A stretch of DNA of 11,094 bases from JACDAV01 sp036556145 (GTDB lineage: Bacteria; Chloroflexota; Limnocylindria; Limnocylindrales; CSP1-4): contig DATBKB010000020.1 in NCBI GenBank assembly GCA_036556145.1, forward strand, positions 1 to 11,094. The letters are read 5' to 3'. Every line of letters begins with the position of its first letter. The stretch's first letter is position 1. Positions 1 to 5,516 of this stretch are shown here, piece by piece. The notes beneath the pieces are model-generated. The model saw only the letters and a list, made by a program, of their open reading frames with translations. It did no database searches and was not told where the DNA came from. A program made the translations under genes and the position numbers.

Positions 1-480
1 GATGCGCTTGAGCGCGGCGACCGGGAGGTAGCCGTAGGCCTCCTGGATGCCCTCGAGGATCCCGAGCATCTGGCGCGGGTCGTGGTCGTGCTCGTCGAGG
101 ACCTCGTCGACGGCCGTGAGGTCGATCGGCTCGAAGTGCTCATAGGCCCGGTTCGGGACGGTCCGGCCGGACCGTCGCAGCGCCGACTCCTCACGCCGCT
201 CGCCGTAGGTCTCCGCCGGGCCCCAGTGGACGTGGAAGCGGCCCTTCGTGTCGATGCCGCCCATGTCGATGCACTCGATCGGGCAGGCCTGGGCGCACTG
301 GAAGCACGTCTCGCACTTGAGCGTGCCCCACTCGTCGTAGAGCAGCTGGAGCCGGCCGCGGAACCTCGGCGACTGATCGGGCTTCTCCTCGGGGTAGCGG
401 ATCGTCGCCTTCGGCTCAAAGAAGCGGCGGAGCGTGACCGCCATGCCCTTCACGATCCCGAGGCCGGGGACGAAGCTCAT
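1..480 (-). CDS. nuoI: NuoI-like / NuoE-like fusion subunit of complex I, partial (C-terminus beyond window)
   Basis: The frame is open for 160 codons from ATG 480 to the window edge. Residues about 5-72 read as a NuoI N-terminus: GLGIVKGMAVTLRRFF, then YPEEKPDQSPRFRGR, then one ferredoxin-type motif C56-x2-C59-x2-C62-x3-C66-P, with a further Cys at 70. Ordinary NuoI has a second CxxCxxCxxxCP about 35-40 residues later. Here there is only a charged linker (about 73-118) with no Cys. From about residue 119 the sequence changes to a NuoE-type helical start: DLTAVDEVLDEH, then LGILEGIQEAYGYLPVAAL. NuoE's own [2Fe-2S] cysteines would lie beyond the edge. NuoI normally passes electrons to NuoB, and NuoE belongs to the NADH-oxidising module. 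The start is supported by GAGGAG at 487-492, six bases upstream, overlapping the nuoH stop. The NuoI and NuoE assignments are by family resemblance; the fusion is read directly from one open frame. Confidence 0.8.
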   Translation of the reverse strand, partial: MSFVPGLGIVKGMAVTLRRFFEPKATIRYPEEKPDQSPRFRGRLQLLYDEWGTLKCETCFQCAQACPIECIDMGGIDTKGRFHVHWGPAETYGERREESALRRSGRTVPNRAYEHFEPIDLTAVDEVLDEHDHDPRQMLGILEGIQEAYGYLPVAALKRI

Positions 481-486
481 CGGCCG

Positions 487-492
487 CTCCTC
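487..492 (-). promoter_or_regulatory. Ribosome binding site of the NuoI/NuoE fusion gene
   Basis: GAGGAG on the minus strand lies six bases before ATG 480 and overlaps the TGA stop of nuoH (491-493). It fixes the start and implies translational coupling to nuoH. Confidence 0.75.
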
Positions 493-1837
493 ACGCGCCG
501 CGGATCGCGCGGACCACGAGGAGCGCGGCCGCGGTGACGAAGAGGTTCACGAGCGACGCCGGCAGCATCCACTTCCAGGCGAAGCCCATGAGCTGGTCGA
601 TCCGCACCCGCGGCAGCGTGCCGCGCATCCACACGAAGATGAACACGAAGACATACGTCTTGAGCATGAAGACGAGGAGGCCGGCGACCCACTCGAAGCT
701 GACGAATGCCCAGCCGAGCACGGCCGCCACGGCGACGAGGTTGAAGACGATGAAGCCGAGCACGAGCGCCTGCCACGTGGGCATCGAGCTGCGGAGGAGC
801 CAGAAGGGGAGCGCGAACAGGAGGGTGCCGACGATCGGGCCGACCGCCACGAGCAGCAACAGGCCGATGCCAAGGGAGCCCGGGTTGAGGGCCAGGTCGA
901 TGTCCGGCATCGGGAAGGGCAGGTTCCAGCCGCCGAAGAACAGCGTCACGGTCAGCGCCGAGACGATGAAGACGTTGACGTACTCGGCGAAGAAGAAGAA
1001 CCCGAAGCGCATGCCGGAGTACTCGGTCGCGAAGCCGGCGACGATCTCCGAGTCGGCCTCGGTCAGGTCGAAAGGCGTCCGGTTCGCTTCGGCCGTCGCT
1101 GCGATGAAGAAGATCAGCGCGCCGAGCGGCTGCTGGAAGACGTACCAGTTCGTGAACCAGCCGGACTGGTTGAGGACGAGCTGGTTGAGGCTCATCGTCC
1201 CGGCGAGCAGCAGGAGCCCCACGACGGAGAGCGTGAGCGGGATCTCGTAGCTGATCACCTGCGCCGCGGAGCGCAGGCCGCCGAGCAGCGAGTACTTGTT
1301 GAAGCTCGACCAGCCGGCCATGAGCAGCCCCACGACGGTCAGGCCGCCGATCGCGAAGAAGTACAGCAGCCCGATGTTCAGGTCCTGGGCGAACAGGCCG
1401 GGTCCGAACGGGATGACGAGCAGGCTCATGACCGAGGCGAGGTACACGACGACCGGCGCCCAGGTGAAGACGATGCGATCCGCGCCGGTCGGCGTGAAGT
1501 CCTCCTTCATGAGCACCTTGAGGCCGTGGACGACCGACAGGAGCGACCCCCACGGCCCGACGCGGTCCGGGCCCACGCGGAGGTTCATCAGGGCGATGCC
1601 CTTCATCTCCATGTAGATGATCACGAAGGCGGTCGGGACGGTCATGAGGAGGATCGCCGTCGCGGCGACGACGAAGCGGACGATCGGCAGGTTGGCGAGA
1701 ACGATCTCGAGGAGCTCGTCGGCGAAGATCAGCAGGAGGACGAGCGGGATCGTCGCCAGGATGCCCAGCACGAGCAGCCCGAACAGGACCCGCCCGGGGA
1801 TCGTCAACCGCTGCCAGGTTCGGGTCAGCGCGGTCAT
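491..1837 (-). CDS. nuoH: NADH-quinone oxidoreductase subunit H (NuoH)
   Basis: Membrane subunit of complex I that helps form the quinone channel; 448 aa, polytopic. Family landmarks in order: acidic residue E77 after TM2, RVGPDRVGP at 87-95, a KED at 111-113, GWSSFNKYSLLGGLRSAAQ near 175-193, ATAEANRTPFDLTEADSE near 247-264, EYSGMRFGFFFFAEY after it, and FVWMRGTLPR near the C-terminus. It is longer than the usual 320-430 aa: there is an extra hydrophobic N-terminal segment (about 17-38), and about two extra membrane segments lie between the GGW motif and the WMRGTLPR motif. The Asp of the usual AD-x-x-K loop motif appears as His104 (VVHGLK). ATG 1837 was chosen because it sits just ahead of TM1; an in-frame GTG at 1888 would add 17 residues. 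Neither start has a good ribosome binding site. It is followed after 10 bp by the NuoI/NuoE gene. Confidence 0.95.
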   Translation of the reverse strand: MTALTRTWQRLTIPGRVLFGLLVLGILATIPLVLLLIFADELLEIVLANLPIVRFVVAATAILLMTVPTAFVIIYMEMKGIALMNLRVGPDRVGPWGSLLSVVHGLKVLMKEDFTPTGADRIVFTWAPVVVYLASVMSLLVIPFGPGLFAQDLNIGLLYFFAIGGLTVVGLLMAGWSSFNKYSLLGGLRSAAQVISYEIPLTLSVVGLLLLAGTMSLNQLVLNQSGWFTNWYVFQQPLGALIFFIAATAEANRTPFDLTEADSEIVAGFATEYSGMRFGFFFFAEYVNVFIVSALTVTLFFGGWNLPFPMPDIDLALNPGSLGIGLLLLVAVGPIVGTLLFALPFWLLRSSMPTWQALVLGFIVFNLVAVAAVLGWAFVSFEWVAGLLVFMLKTYVFVFIFVWMRGTLPRVRIDQLMGFAWKWMLPASLVNLFVTAAALLVVRAIRGA

Positions 1838-1973
1838 GCCGCACTCGGGAGCGTCGAATGGGGCGGCATCGGCTGGGGCGGCAACCACGCGGACGGCATA
1901 TGCCGAGAAGGATTACCGGACGCGCTTCCTGGCCGCCGCGCCTCGAATCCCGGAACGGCCGGCGCCGATGTTA

Positions 1974-2011
1974 GCCGTCTGCGGCTCTCTCCCGGCCGTC
2001 TGCCGCTGTCT
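1974..2011. repeat. Imperfect direct repeat, 17 bp units, period 21 bp
   Basis: GCCGTCTGCGGCTCTCT (1974-1990) and GCCGTCTGCCGCTGTCT (1995-2011) match at 15 of 17 positions, sharing an exact GCCGTCTGC core. A third copy is not visible. Period 21 bp is two helical turns, so paired protein sites are conceivable; a chance or degenerated repeat is equally possible. Confidence 0.6.
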
Positions 2012-2144
2012 CGCGGCTGGAGGGCCGCGGAATTCGGGTCGAGGCGCCTGTTGTGCGGGCGGATAAGCCTTCGCTGCATACGCGACGCGAGGGACGAGCG
2101 CAGCGAGCGGCACGAGGCCTGCGAGCGGAACGACGCCCGCGCCG

Positions 2145-2182
2145 GTGGGCACGCCGGCGCGCCTGCGAACGTGGATGCCCAC
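2145..2182. repeat. Inverted repeat just downstream of nuoD
   Basis: GTGGGCA (2145-2151) and TGCCCAC (2176-2182) are perfect complements separated by 24 bases, 26-63 bases beyond the nuoD stop in transcript direction. There is no T-run after it, so it could attenuate or stabilise the nuoABCD message rather than act as a canonical terminator. Confidence 0.5.
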
Positions 2183-2207
2183 GCGGCGAGCCGCACTTCG
2201 CGGGCCG

Positions 2208-3440
2208 TCACTTGTCAACACCGCCCATGATCGGGTCGAGCGACGCCATGATCGCCATCGTGTCGGCGACGAGGTTGCCCGGCGTCAGCAGGCCGACCAT
2301 CTGGAGATTGACGAACGACGGGTCGTGGATCCGCATGCGGAACGGCTGGTCCGTACCGTCGCTGATCGCATACGTGGCGTACAGCCCGCGGGGGGCCTCG
2401 ATCGCGGCGTAGGCGCGGGCCGGCCGAGGCCGCAGCAGGCGCGGGAGCTTCGCCATCACCGGCCCGTCGGGCATCTGGTGGAGGCACTGGTCGATGATCC
2501 GCAGGCTCTGGCGGACCTCGTCGACGCGCAGGAGGTAGCGGGCGAGGCAGTCGCCCTCGGTCCGGGTCGGGATGTCGAACTCGATCTCCGGGTAGATCGA
2601 GTACGGGTGGGCCCGCCGCAGGTCGAACGGCACGCCGGTCGACCGGAGGTTCGGGCCGGTCGCGCACATTCGCAGCGCCGTCTCGCGGTCGAGCCGGCCG
2701 AGGCCGCGCATCCGCCGCACGAAGATCTCGTTCTCGTTGAGGAGCTTCGTGTTGGCCTCGATCTGGCTCGTCGCCCGGCTCATCCAGTCGCCGAGGCGGC
2801 TCATGAACTCGTGGTTGAGGTCGCCGTTGACGCCGCCGATGCGGAAGTAGTTGAAGAGCATCCGCTGGCCGGTGAGGCTCGCCAGCATCTCGACGATCTC
2901 GTCGCGCTCGATGAAGCTCCACAGGATCGGCGTCAGGCCGCCGAGATCGAGCGCCATCCAGCCGGCGAACAGCGCGTGGCTGGCGACGCGGTTGAGTTCG
3001 GCCGAGAGGACGCGGATGTACTCGGCCCGGCGCGGGACCTGGACGTCGAGCAGCTTCTCGAAGGCCATGACCGGCGACCACTCGCAGAACAGCGAGCTGA
3101 CGTACTCGAGCGGGTCGACCTGGCTGATGACCTGGTGGTAATCGGCGTTCTCGCAGAGCTTCTCGACGCCGCGGTGGAGGTACCCGAGGACGGGGTCGAG
3201 GTCGACGACCTTCTCGCCCTCGAGCTTGAGGACGATCCGCAGCACGCCGTGGGTCGACGGGTGCTGCGGGCCCATGTTGATGAACATCTCGCCGTCCCGG
3301 AGCGTGTAGAACTCCGCCTCGCGCTCCGTCCGCGGCGGGAACGGCGGGACCGGCTCGAAGACGCCGGACAGCTCCTCCTCGAGGACGACCCGCGGGTCGT
3401 CGGCCGAGGCGTGGCCGGGGCGCGGTCGGGTGGCGGTCAT
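2208..3440 (-). CDS. nuoD: NADH-quinone oxidoreductase subunit D (NuoD)
   Basis: 410 aa, the normal length for an unfused NuoD (49 kDa subunit, NDUFS2 orthologue). It forms most of the quinone headgroup site and packs against cluster N2 in NuoB. Visible landmarks: NMGPQHPSTHGVLR near 55-68 with the quinone-site His64, GYLHRGVEKL at 86-95 with Arg90 next to N2, Tyr113 in PLEYVS, GGVNGDLNHEF in the middle, RTEGDCLARY, then EAPRGLYATYAISDG, and the family end LDPIMGGVDK. The motif usually written DRLDY reads VDPLEY here, keeping the Tyr. ATG 3440 overlaps the nuoC stop as ATGA, implying coupling. Arg90 corresponds to bovine Arg85, the residue methylated by NDUFAF7 in mitochondria; a member of that methyltransferase family is encoded at 5517-6692. 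Confidence 0.97.
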   Translation of the reverse strand: MTATRPRPGHASADDPRVVLEEELSGVFEPVPPFPPRTEREAEFYTLRDGEMFINMGPQHPSTHGVLRIVLKLEGEKVVDLDPVLGYLHRGVEKLCENADYHQVISQVDPLEYVSSLFCEWSPVMAFEKLLDVQVPRRAEYIRVLSAELNRVASHALFAGWMALDLGGLTPILWSFIERDEIVEMLASLTGQRMLFNYFRIGGVNGDLNHEFMSRLGDWMSRATSQIEANTKLLNENEIFVRRMRGLGRLDRETALRMCATGPNLRSTGVPFDLRRAHPYSIYPEIEFDIPTRTEGDCLARYLLRVDEVRQSLRIIDQCLHQMPDGPVMAKLPRLLRPRPARAYAAIEAPRGLYATYAISDGTDQPFRMRIHDPSFVNLQMVGLLTPGNLVADTMAIMASLDPIMGGVDK

Positions 3441-3985
3441 GTGCGCACCCGGCGGATCGCCGCCGGCGCCGAGGCGTCGCGTGGCGCGTGGGACCGCTCC
3501 ATGTGCCGGACGCCGGCGCCCGGCGAGCGTGCCGCGTCGTCGGCGAGGTGGAAGTCCTTGCGGAGCGGGAAGCTCGTGTAGTCGGGCGGCATGTAGATCC
3601 GCCGGAGGTCGCGGTTGCCCTCGAACGTGATCCCGAACATGTCGTAGGCCTCACGCTCCATCCACTCGGCGCCCTTCCAGAGGAAGGTCACCGATGGCGC
3701 GCGCGGGTCGCTCCGGGACAGGCCGTCGGCGATGACGCGCAGCCAGTCGGGCGTCGTCGTGCTGTAGAGGTGGTAGACGACCTGCATGTGCGTGCCCGTG
3801 TCGACGCCGCAGAGATCGGCGAGGAGCTCGAACCGCAGGTCCGGGTCGTCGTGGAGGGTGCGCATCGTGTCGGTCACGTCGGAAGCCGCGATCCGGATCT
3901 CGGTCTGGTCGTGGCGCTGGCGGACGGGACCGGTCAGCCGGTCACCGAAGCGCGCCTCGAGGCGGCGGCGGAGCTGCCGGTCCAC
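3437..3985 (-). CDS. nuoC: NADH-quinone oxidoreductase subunit C (NuoC)
   Basis: 182 aa, a 30 kDa subunit (NDUFS3) of the connecting module between NADH oxidation and the quinone site; no cofactor. The signature lies at about 103-145: WKGAEWMEREAYDMFGI, then NRDLRRIYMPPDYTSFPLRKDF. The earlier part (FELLADLCGVD, then QVVYHLYS) matches the family's alpha/beta domain. A 37-residue tail (146-182), rich in Arg and Ala, follows the signature where many NuoC proteins end. The start is GTG 3985, two bases after the nuoB TGA, with only a weak upstream GGACGG; the stop overlaps nuoD as ATGA. The protein is complete and separate, not an NuoCD fusion as in E. coli. Confidence 0.95.
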   Translation of the reverse strand: MDRQLRRRLEARFGDRLTGPVRQRHDQTEIRIAASDVTDTMRTLHDDPDLRFELLADLCGVDTGTHMQVVYHLYSTTTPDWLRVIADGLSRSDPRAPSVTFLWKGAEWMEREAYDMFGITFEGNRDLRRIYMPPDYTSFPLRKDFHLADDAARSPGAGVRHMERSHAPRDASAPAAIRRVRT

Positions 3986-3987
3986 GG

Positions 3988-4743
3988 TCAGACGCCGTCC
4001 GGGACGCTCGGGCCGATCTTCCGCTCCGGCCAGTGGCCGCGGCGGTCCTTGATCAGCTGCTGGAGCTTCATCATCCCGAAGATCAGGCCCTCGGGACGGG
4101 GCGGGCAGCCCGGGACGTAGACGTCGACCGGCATGATCCGGTCGATCCCCTCGACCGTCGAATAGCTACGCTTGTAGCGCCCGCCCGAGCAGGTGCAGTC
4201 GCCCATCGCGACGCACCACTTCGGCTCCGGCATCTGCTCCCAGAGGCGGAGGAGAGGGCCGGCCATCTTCGTCGTGAGGGTGCCCGCGACGATGAGAACG
4301 TCCGCCTGGCGCGGGCTCGCCCTGAACGGGAACATGCCCCAGCGGTCCATGTCGTTCTTCGAGGTCGCGGCGGACATCATCTCGATCGCGCAGCAGGCAA
4401 GGCCGGAGAGCAGCGGCCAGAGGCTGTTGGCCCGGATGAGGTCGAGGACGTAGTCGGCCTTCGTCGGGATGACCTCGAGCAGGCCCGTCCAGCGGGCGTC
4501 GTCGCGCCGGCCGATGCCGGCTTCCTCGACCTCGCGCAGGTGGGTGATCTCGGTCGGCCGGCCGCCGCCGTAGGCCATCGGGTCGGCGGCCCGCCAGAGG
4601 GTGTTCGCGACGACGATCGGATCGGTCAGCGCGTCATCGCGGGTGATGAGGGCAGCCGGCGTGTTCGTCGGCTGGTCCGACGCCTTCTGGGTGACGTCCC
4701 CGGGCGACGTTCCGAGACCCTCGGTGTCCGGCCTCAGCGCCAT
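3988..4743 (-). CDS. nuoB: NADH-quinone oxidoreductase subunit B (NuoB)
   Basis: 251 aa; carries cluster N2, the last Fe-S centre before quinone. Ligands match the family spacing: Cys117-Cys118 (LACCAIEMM), Cys183 (GDCTCSGG) and Cys213 (VPGCPPRPE). The first 90 or so residues are an extension compared with ordinary NuoB of 160-220 aa. It begins polar (T, S, D, Q rich) and includes DPIVVANTLWRAADPMAYGGG. The third ligand motif, usually G-A/S-C-A-x-S-G-G, reads GDCTCSGG, placing an extra Cys185 two residues from ligand 183. ATG 4743 lies inside the end of nuoA (10 bp overlap), with GGAAGG about ten bases upstream. Confidence 0.96.
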   Translation of the reverse strand: MALRPDTEGLGTSPGDVTQKASDQPTNTPAALITRDDALTDPIVVANTLWRAADPMAYGGGRPTEITHLREVEEAGIGRRDDARWTGLLEVIPTKADYVLDLIRANSLWPLLSGLACCAIEMMSAATSKNDMDRWGMFPFRASPRQADVLIVAGTLTTKMAGPLLRLWEQMPEPKWCVAMGDCTCSGGRYKRSYSTVEGIDRIMPVDVYVPGCPPRPEGLIFGMMKLQQLIKDRRGHWPERKIGPSVPDGV

Positions 4744-5099
4744 GTCAGCACGCCCTTCCGCCAGGCGTAGGCGAGCCCGAGGAGCAGCACGCCGACGAAG
4801 ACGAGCATGCTCACGAACAGCCCGACCGGGTCGATCTCCGGGTTGCGGAACACGATCGCCCACAGGTAGATGAAGACCACCTCGATGTCGAACGCGACGA
4901 AGAGCAGCGCGTAGATGTAGAACGACAGCCCGAACCGGGCGTGGGTGTCCCCGTACGTGTCGATGCCCGACTCGTACGGCAGGCCCTTGTGCTTGTCGCC
5001 CTTCGTCCGGTGCGACACGAGCCACGCGGCGGCGATCGTCAGGAAGACGAAGGAGACGCCCGCGAAGGCGAACCCGACGACGTAGACGAGGCCGGTCAA
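4734..5099 (-). CDS. nuoA: NADH-quinone oxidoreductase subunit A (NuoA), TTG start
   Basis: 121 aa, normal length, with three membrane segments (about 4-28, 60-84, 92-112). The loop after TM1 reads LPYESGIDTYGD (40-51) and TM2 carries the family motif FDIEVVFIYLW with Asp71 and Glu73. The usual Pro of the FLYPW motif is Leu79. NuoA sits at the junction of the quinone site and the membrane arm. It is the first gene of the operon. No ATG or GTG is available at the expected position; TTG 5099 is the best start, preceded by GAGGAG with a short 3-base spacer. The gene is preceded by a roughly 90-base leader with two GC-rich hairpins and a candidate -10 box. Confidence 0.93.
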   Translation of the reverse strand: MTGLVYVVGFAFAGVSFVFLTIAAAWLVSHRTKGDKHKGLPYESGIDTYGDTHARFGLSFYIYALLFVAFDIEVVFIYLWAIVFRNPEIDPVGLFVSMLVFVGVLLLGLAYAWRKGVLTWR

Positions 5100-5102
5100 G
5101 CG

Positions 5103-5108
5103 CTCCTC
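5103..5108 (-). promoter_or_regulatory. Ribosome binding site of nuoA
   Basis: GAGGAG on the minus strand lies three bases before the TTG at 5099. The spacer is short, but it is the only purine-rich match near the start of the conserved protein, so it decides the TTG call. Confidence 0.6.
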
Positions 5109-5111
5109 ACT

Positions 5112-5131
5112 CGCGTGCGCGACCGCACGCG
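5112..5131 (-). repeat. 8-bp perfect hairpin next to the nuoA ribosome binding site
   Basis: CGCGTGCG and CGCACGCG pair perfectly around a 4-base loop; in the nuoA transcript the stem ends three bases before GAGGAG. Its position suggests an effect on ribosome access, but GC-rich DNA forms such stems easily. Confidence 0.55.
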
Positions 5132-5148
5132 CATCACAATCACGAGGT

Positions 5149-5179
5149 CCCGGCGCGGCAGGGCCGCGAGGGCGCCGGG
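5149..5179 (-). repeat. 8-bp perfect inverted repeat in the nuo leader
   Basis: CCCGGCGC (5149-5156) and GCGCCGGG (5172-5179) flank a 15-base loop. It lies between the candidate promoter and the hairpin at 5112-5131, so a transcript starting near 5190 would carry both stems in tandem. Confidence 0.5.
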
Positions 5180-5197
5180 CAGTGGCACCCGAGAAGC

Positions 5198-5203
5198 ATT
5201 CTA
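5198..5203 (-). promoter_or_regulatory. Candidate -10 box of the nuo operon promoter
   Basis: TAGAAT on the minus strand matches TATAAT at five of six positions and stands out in a GC-rich interval. No good -35 hexamer is seen 16-18 bases upstream. Transcription would start near 5190, giving a leader of about 90 bases before nuoA. Confidence 0.4.
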
Positions 5204-5285
5204 GCAGCGAGACCCTGCGAACAGCCCCGCTCGGCGAGGTGACCGAGGGGGCTCGGCTTGAACGCAGGAGACGGGCGGGAGGCGA

Positions 5286-5301
5286 GCGAGCACGTGCTCG
5301 C
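5286..5301. repeat. Perfect 16-bp palindrome
   Basis: GCGAGCACGTGCTCGC equals its own reverse complement and has a CACGTG centre. It has no loop, so it looks more like a dimeric repressor or activator operator than an RNA hairpin. It lies about 90 bp upstream of the candidate nuo -10 box. Outer ACGGG (5271-5275) and CCCGT (5304-5308) add a weak second layer of symmetry. Confidence 0.6.
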
Positions 5302-5337
5302 CCCCCGTTCCCCCAAAGGGCTCCGCCGCGTCCCCGG

Positions 5338-5351
5338 GTGCTCCCCAGCAC
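5338..5351. repeat. Small hairpin with CCCC loop
   Basis: GTGCT (5338-5342) and AGCAC (5347-5351) pair around a four-base loop; flanking GG and CC extend it with a small bulge. It is one of a run of hairpins in this interval. Confidence 0.4.
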
Positions 5352-5353
5352 GA

Positions 5354-5376
5354 CCCGACAGGCGAAGCCAGTCGGG
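5354..5376. repeat. Hairpin with GAA triloop, overlapping the next stem
   Basis: CCCGAC (5354-5359) pairs with GTCGGG (5371-5376); inside, after one A-A mismatch, GGC pairs with GCC around GAA. Its 3' arm shares bases 5373-5376 with the 16-bp stem that follows, so the two folds compete at that edge. Confidence 0.45.
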
Positions 5377-5423
5377 GAGCAGGCTGCGCCGAGCGCGCGT
5401 GCAGGTCCGCAGCCTGCTCCCCG
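5373..5423. repeat. Perfect 16-bp inverted repeat, 19-base loop
   Basis: CGGGGAGCAGGCTGCG (5373-5388) and CGCAGCCTGCTCCCCG (5408-5423) are perfect complements. This is the strongest inverted repeat in the window, 94 to 144 bases downstream of the methyltransferase stop. It has no T-run on either side, so a canonical Rho-independent terminator is not supported. A tail-less terminator, an RNA-stabilising stem or a conserved structured RNA are possible. Confidence 0.7.
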
Positions 5424-5430
5424 TCCGTAC

Positions 5431-5446
5431 TCGCCGTGCCCGGCGA
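5431..5446. repeat. Small hairpin TCGCC/GGCGA
   Basis: TCGCC (5431-5435) and GGCGA (5442-5446) pair around a six-base loop, directly beside the 16-bp stem. Confidence 0.35.
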
Positions 5447-5483
5447 GGGGTCCAACGTGCCGCTTTGGCAAGACCTACGGCAA

Positions 5484-5499
5484 TAGGGCGAAGTCCCTA
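5484..5499 (-). terminator. Weak terminator-like hairpin after the methyltransferase gene
   Basis: TAGGG and CCCTA pair around a six-base loop, 17 bases beyond the methyltransferase stop in transcript direction. The stem is only five pairs and only two T residues follow, so termination is a guess based mainly on position. Confidence 0.25.
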
Positions 5500-5516
5500 A
5501 TCGAGCGGGCGCGGCC

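Larger units (their letters stand above)
1838..2207. other. 370 bp gap between nuoD and nuoH, no convincing gene
   Basis: Elsewhere in this operon, genes overlap or are separated by at most 10 bp. Here 370 bp separate the nuoD stop from the nuoH ATG, at the place where many nuo operons carry nuoE, nuoF and nuoG. A 125-codon minus-strand frame (1834-2211, GTG start) spans it exactly, overlapping the nuoD stop (GTGA) and the nuoH start (ATGA). Its product is rich in Arg, Ser, Pro and Ala with no recognisable motif, and its third-position GC bias fades after about 45 codons. The gap also holds a 17-bp imperfect direct repeat and a 7-bp inverted repeat. I see no T-run terminator and no clear promoter. 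Confidence 0.6.
5100..5516. other. 417 bp gene-free interval rich in inverted repeats
   Basis: This interval lies between the methyltransferase stop and the nuoA start. The right part (about 5220-5500) has no gene but at least six inverted repeats, several of them perfect. The left part (5100-5204) looks like the nuo leader and promoter. Open frames crossing it give Arg/Pro/Ser-rich translations without motifs. A GTTCAAGCC on the minus strand resembles a tRNA T-loop, but the T-stem does not pair, so no tRNA is called. No T-run follows any stem on either strand. Confidence 0.7.

Noticed and set aside
100..250. Frameshift hiding the second NuoI cysteine motif
   Set aside because: I looked in the other minus-strand frames across the linker for CxxCxxC and found none; the frame runs cleanly into the NuoE-like segment, so the motif seems truly absent.
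2085..2145. GAGCGCAGCGAGCGG-type repeated words between nuoD and nuoH as a CRISPR or mobile element remnant
   Set aside because: Irregular, short, purine/GC-biased words with no constant spacer length and no terminal repeats; typical of GC-rich intergenic DNA.
434..2230. Plus-strand open frame of 598 codons over nuoI/nuoH
   Set aside because: The translation is a low-complexity Glu/Asp/Arg/His string, the usual antisense shadow of GC-rich minus-strand genes; nuoH is unmistakable on the other strand.
5240..5275. Possible tRNA on the minus strand, from a GTTCAAGCC T-loop-like string
   Set aside because: Only one or two of the five T-stem pairs form, and no acceptor or anticodon arm could be placed.
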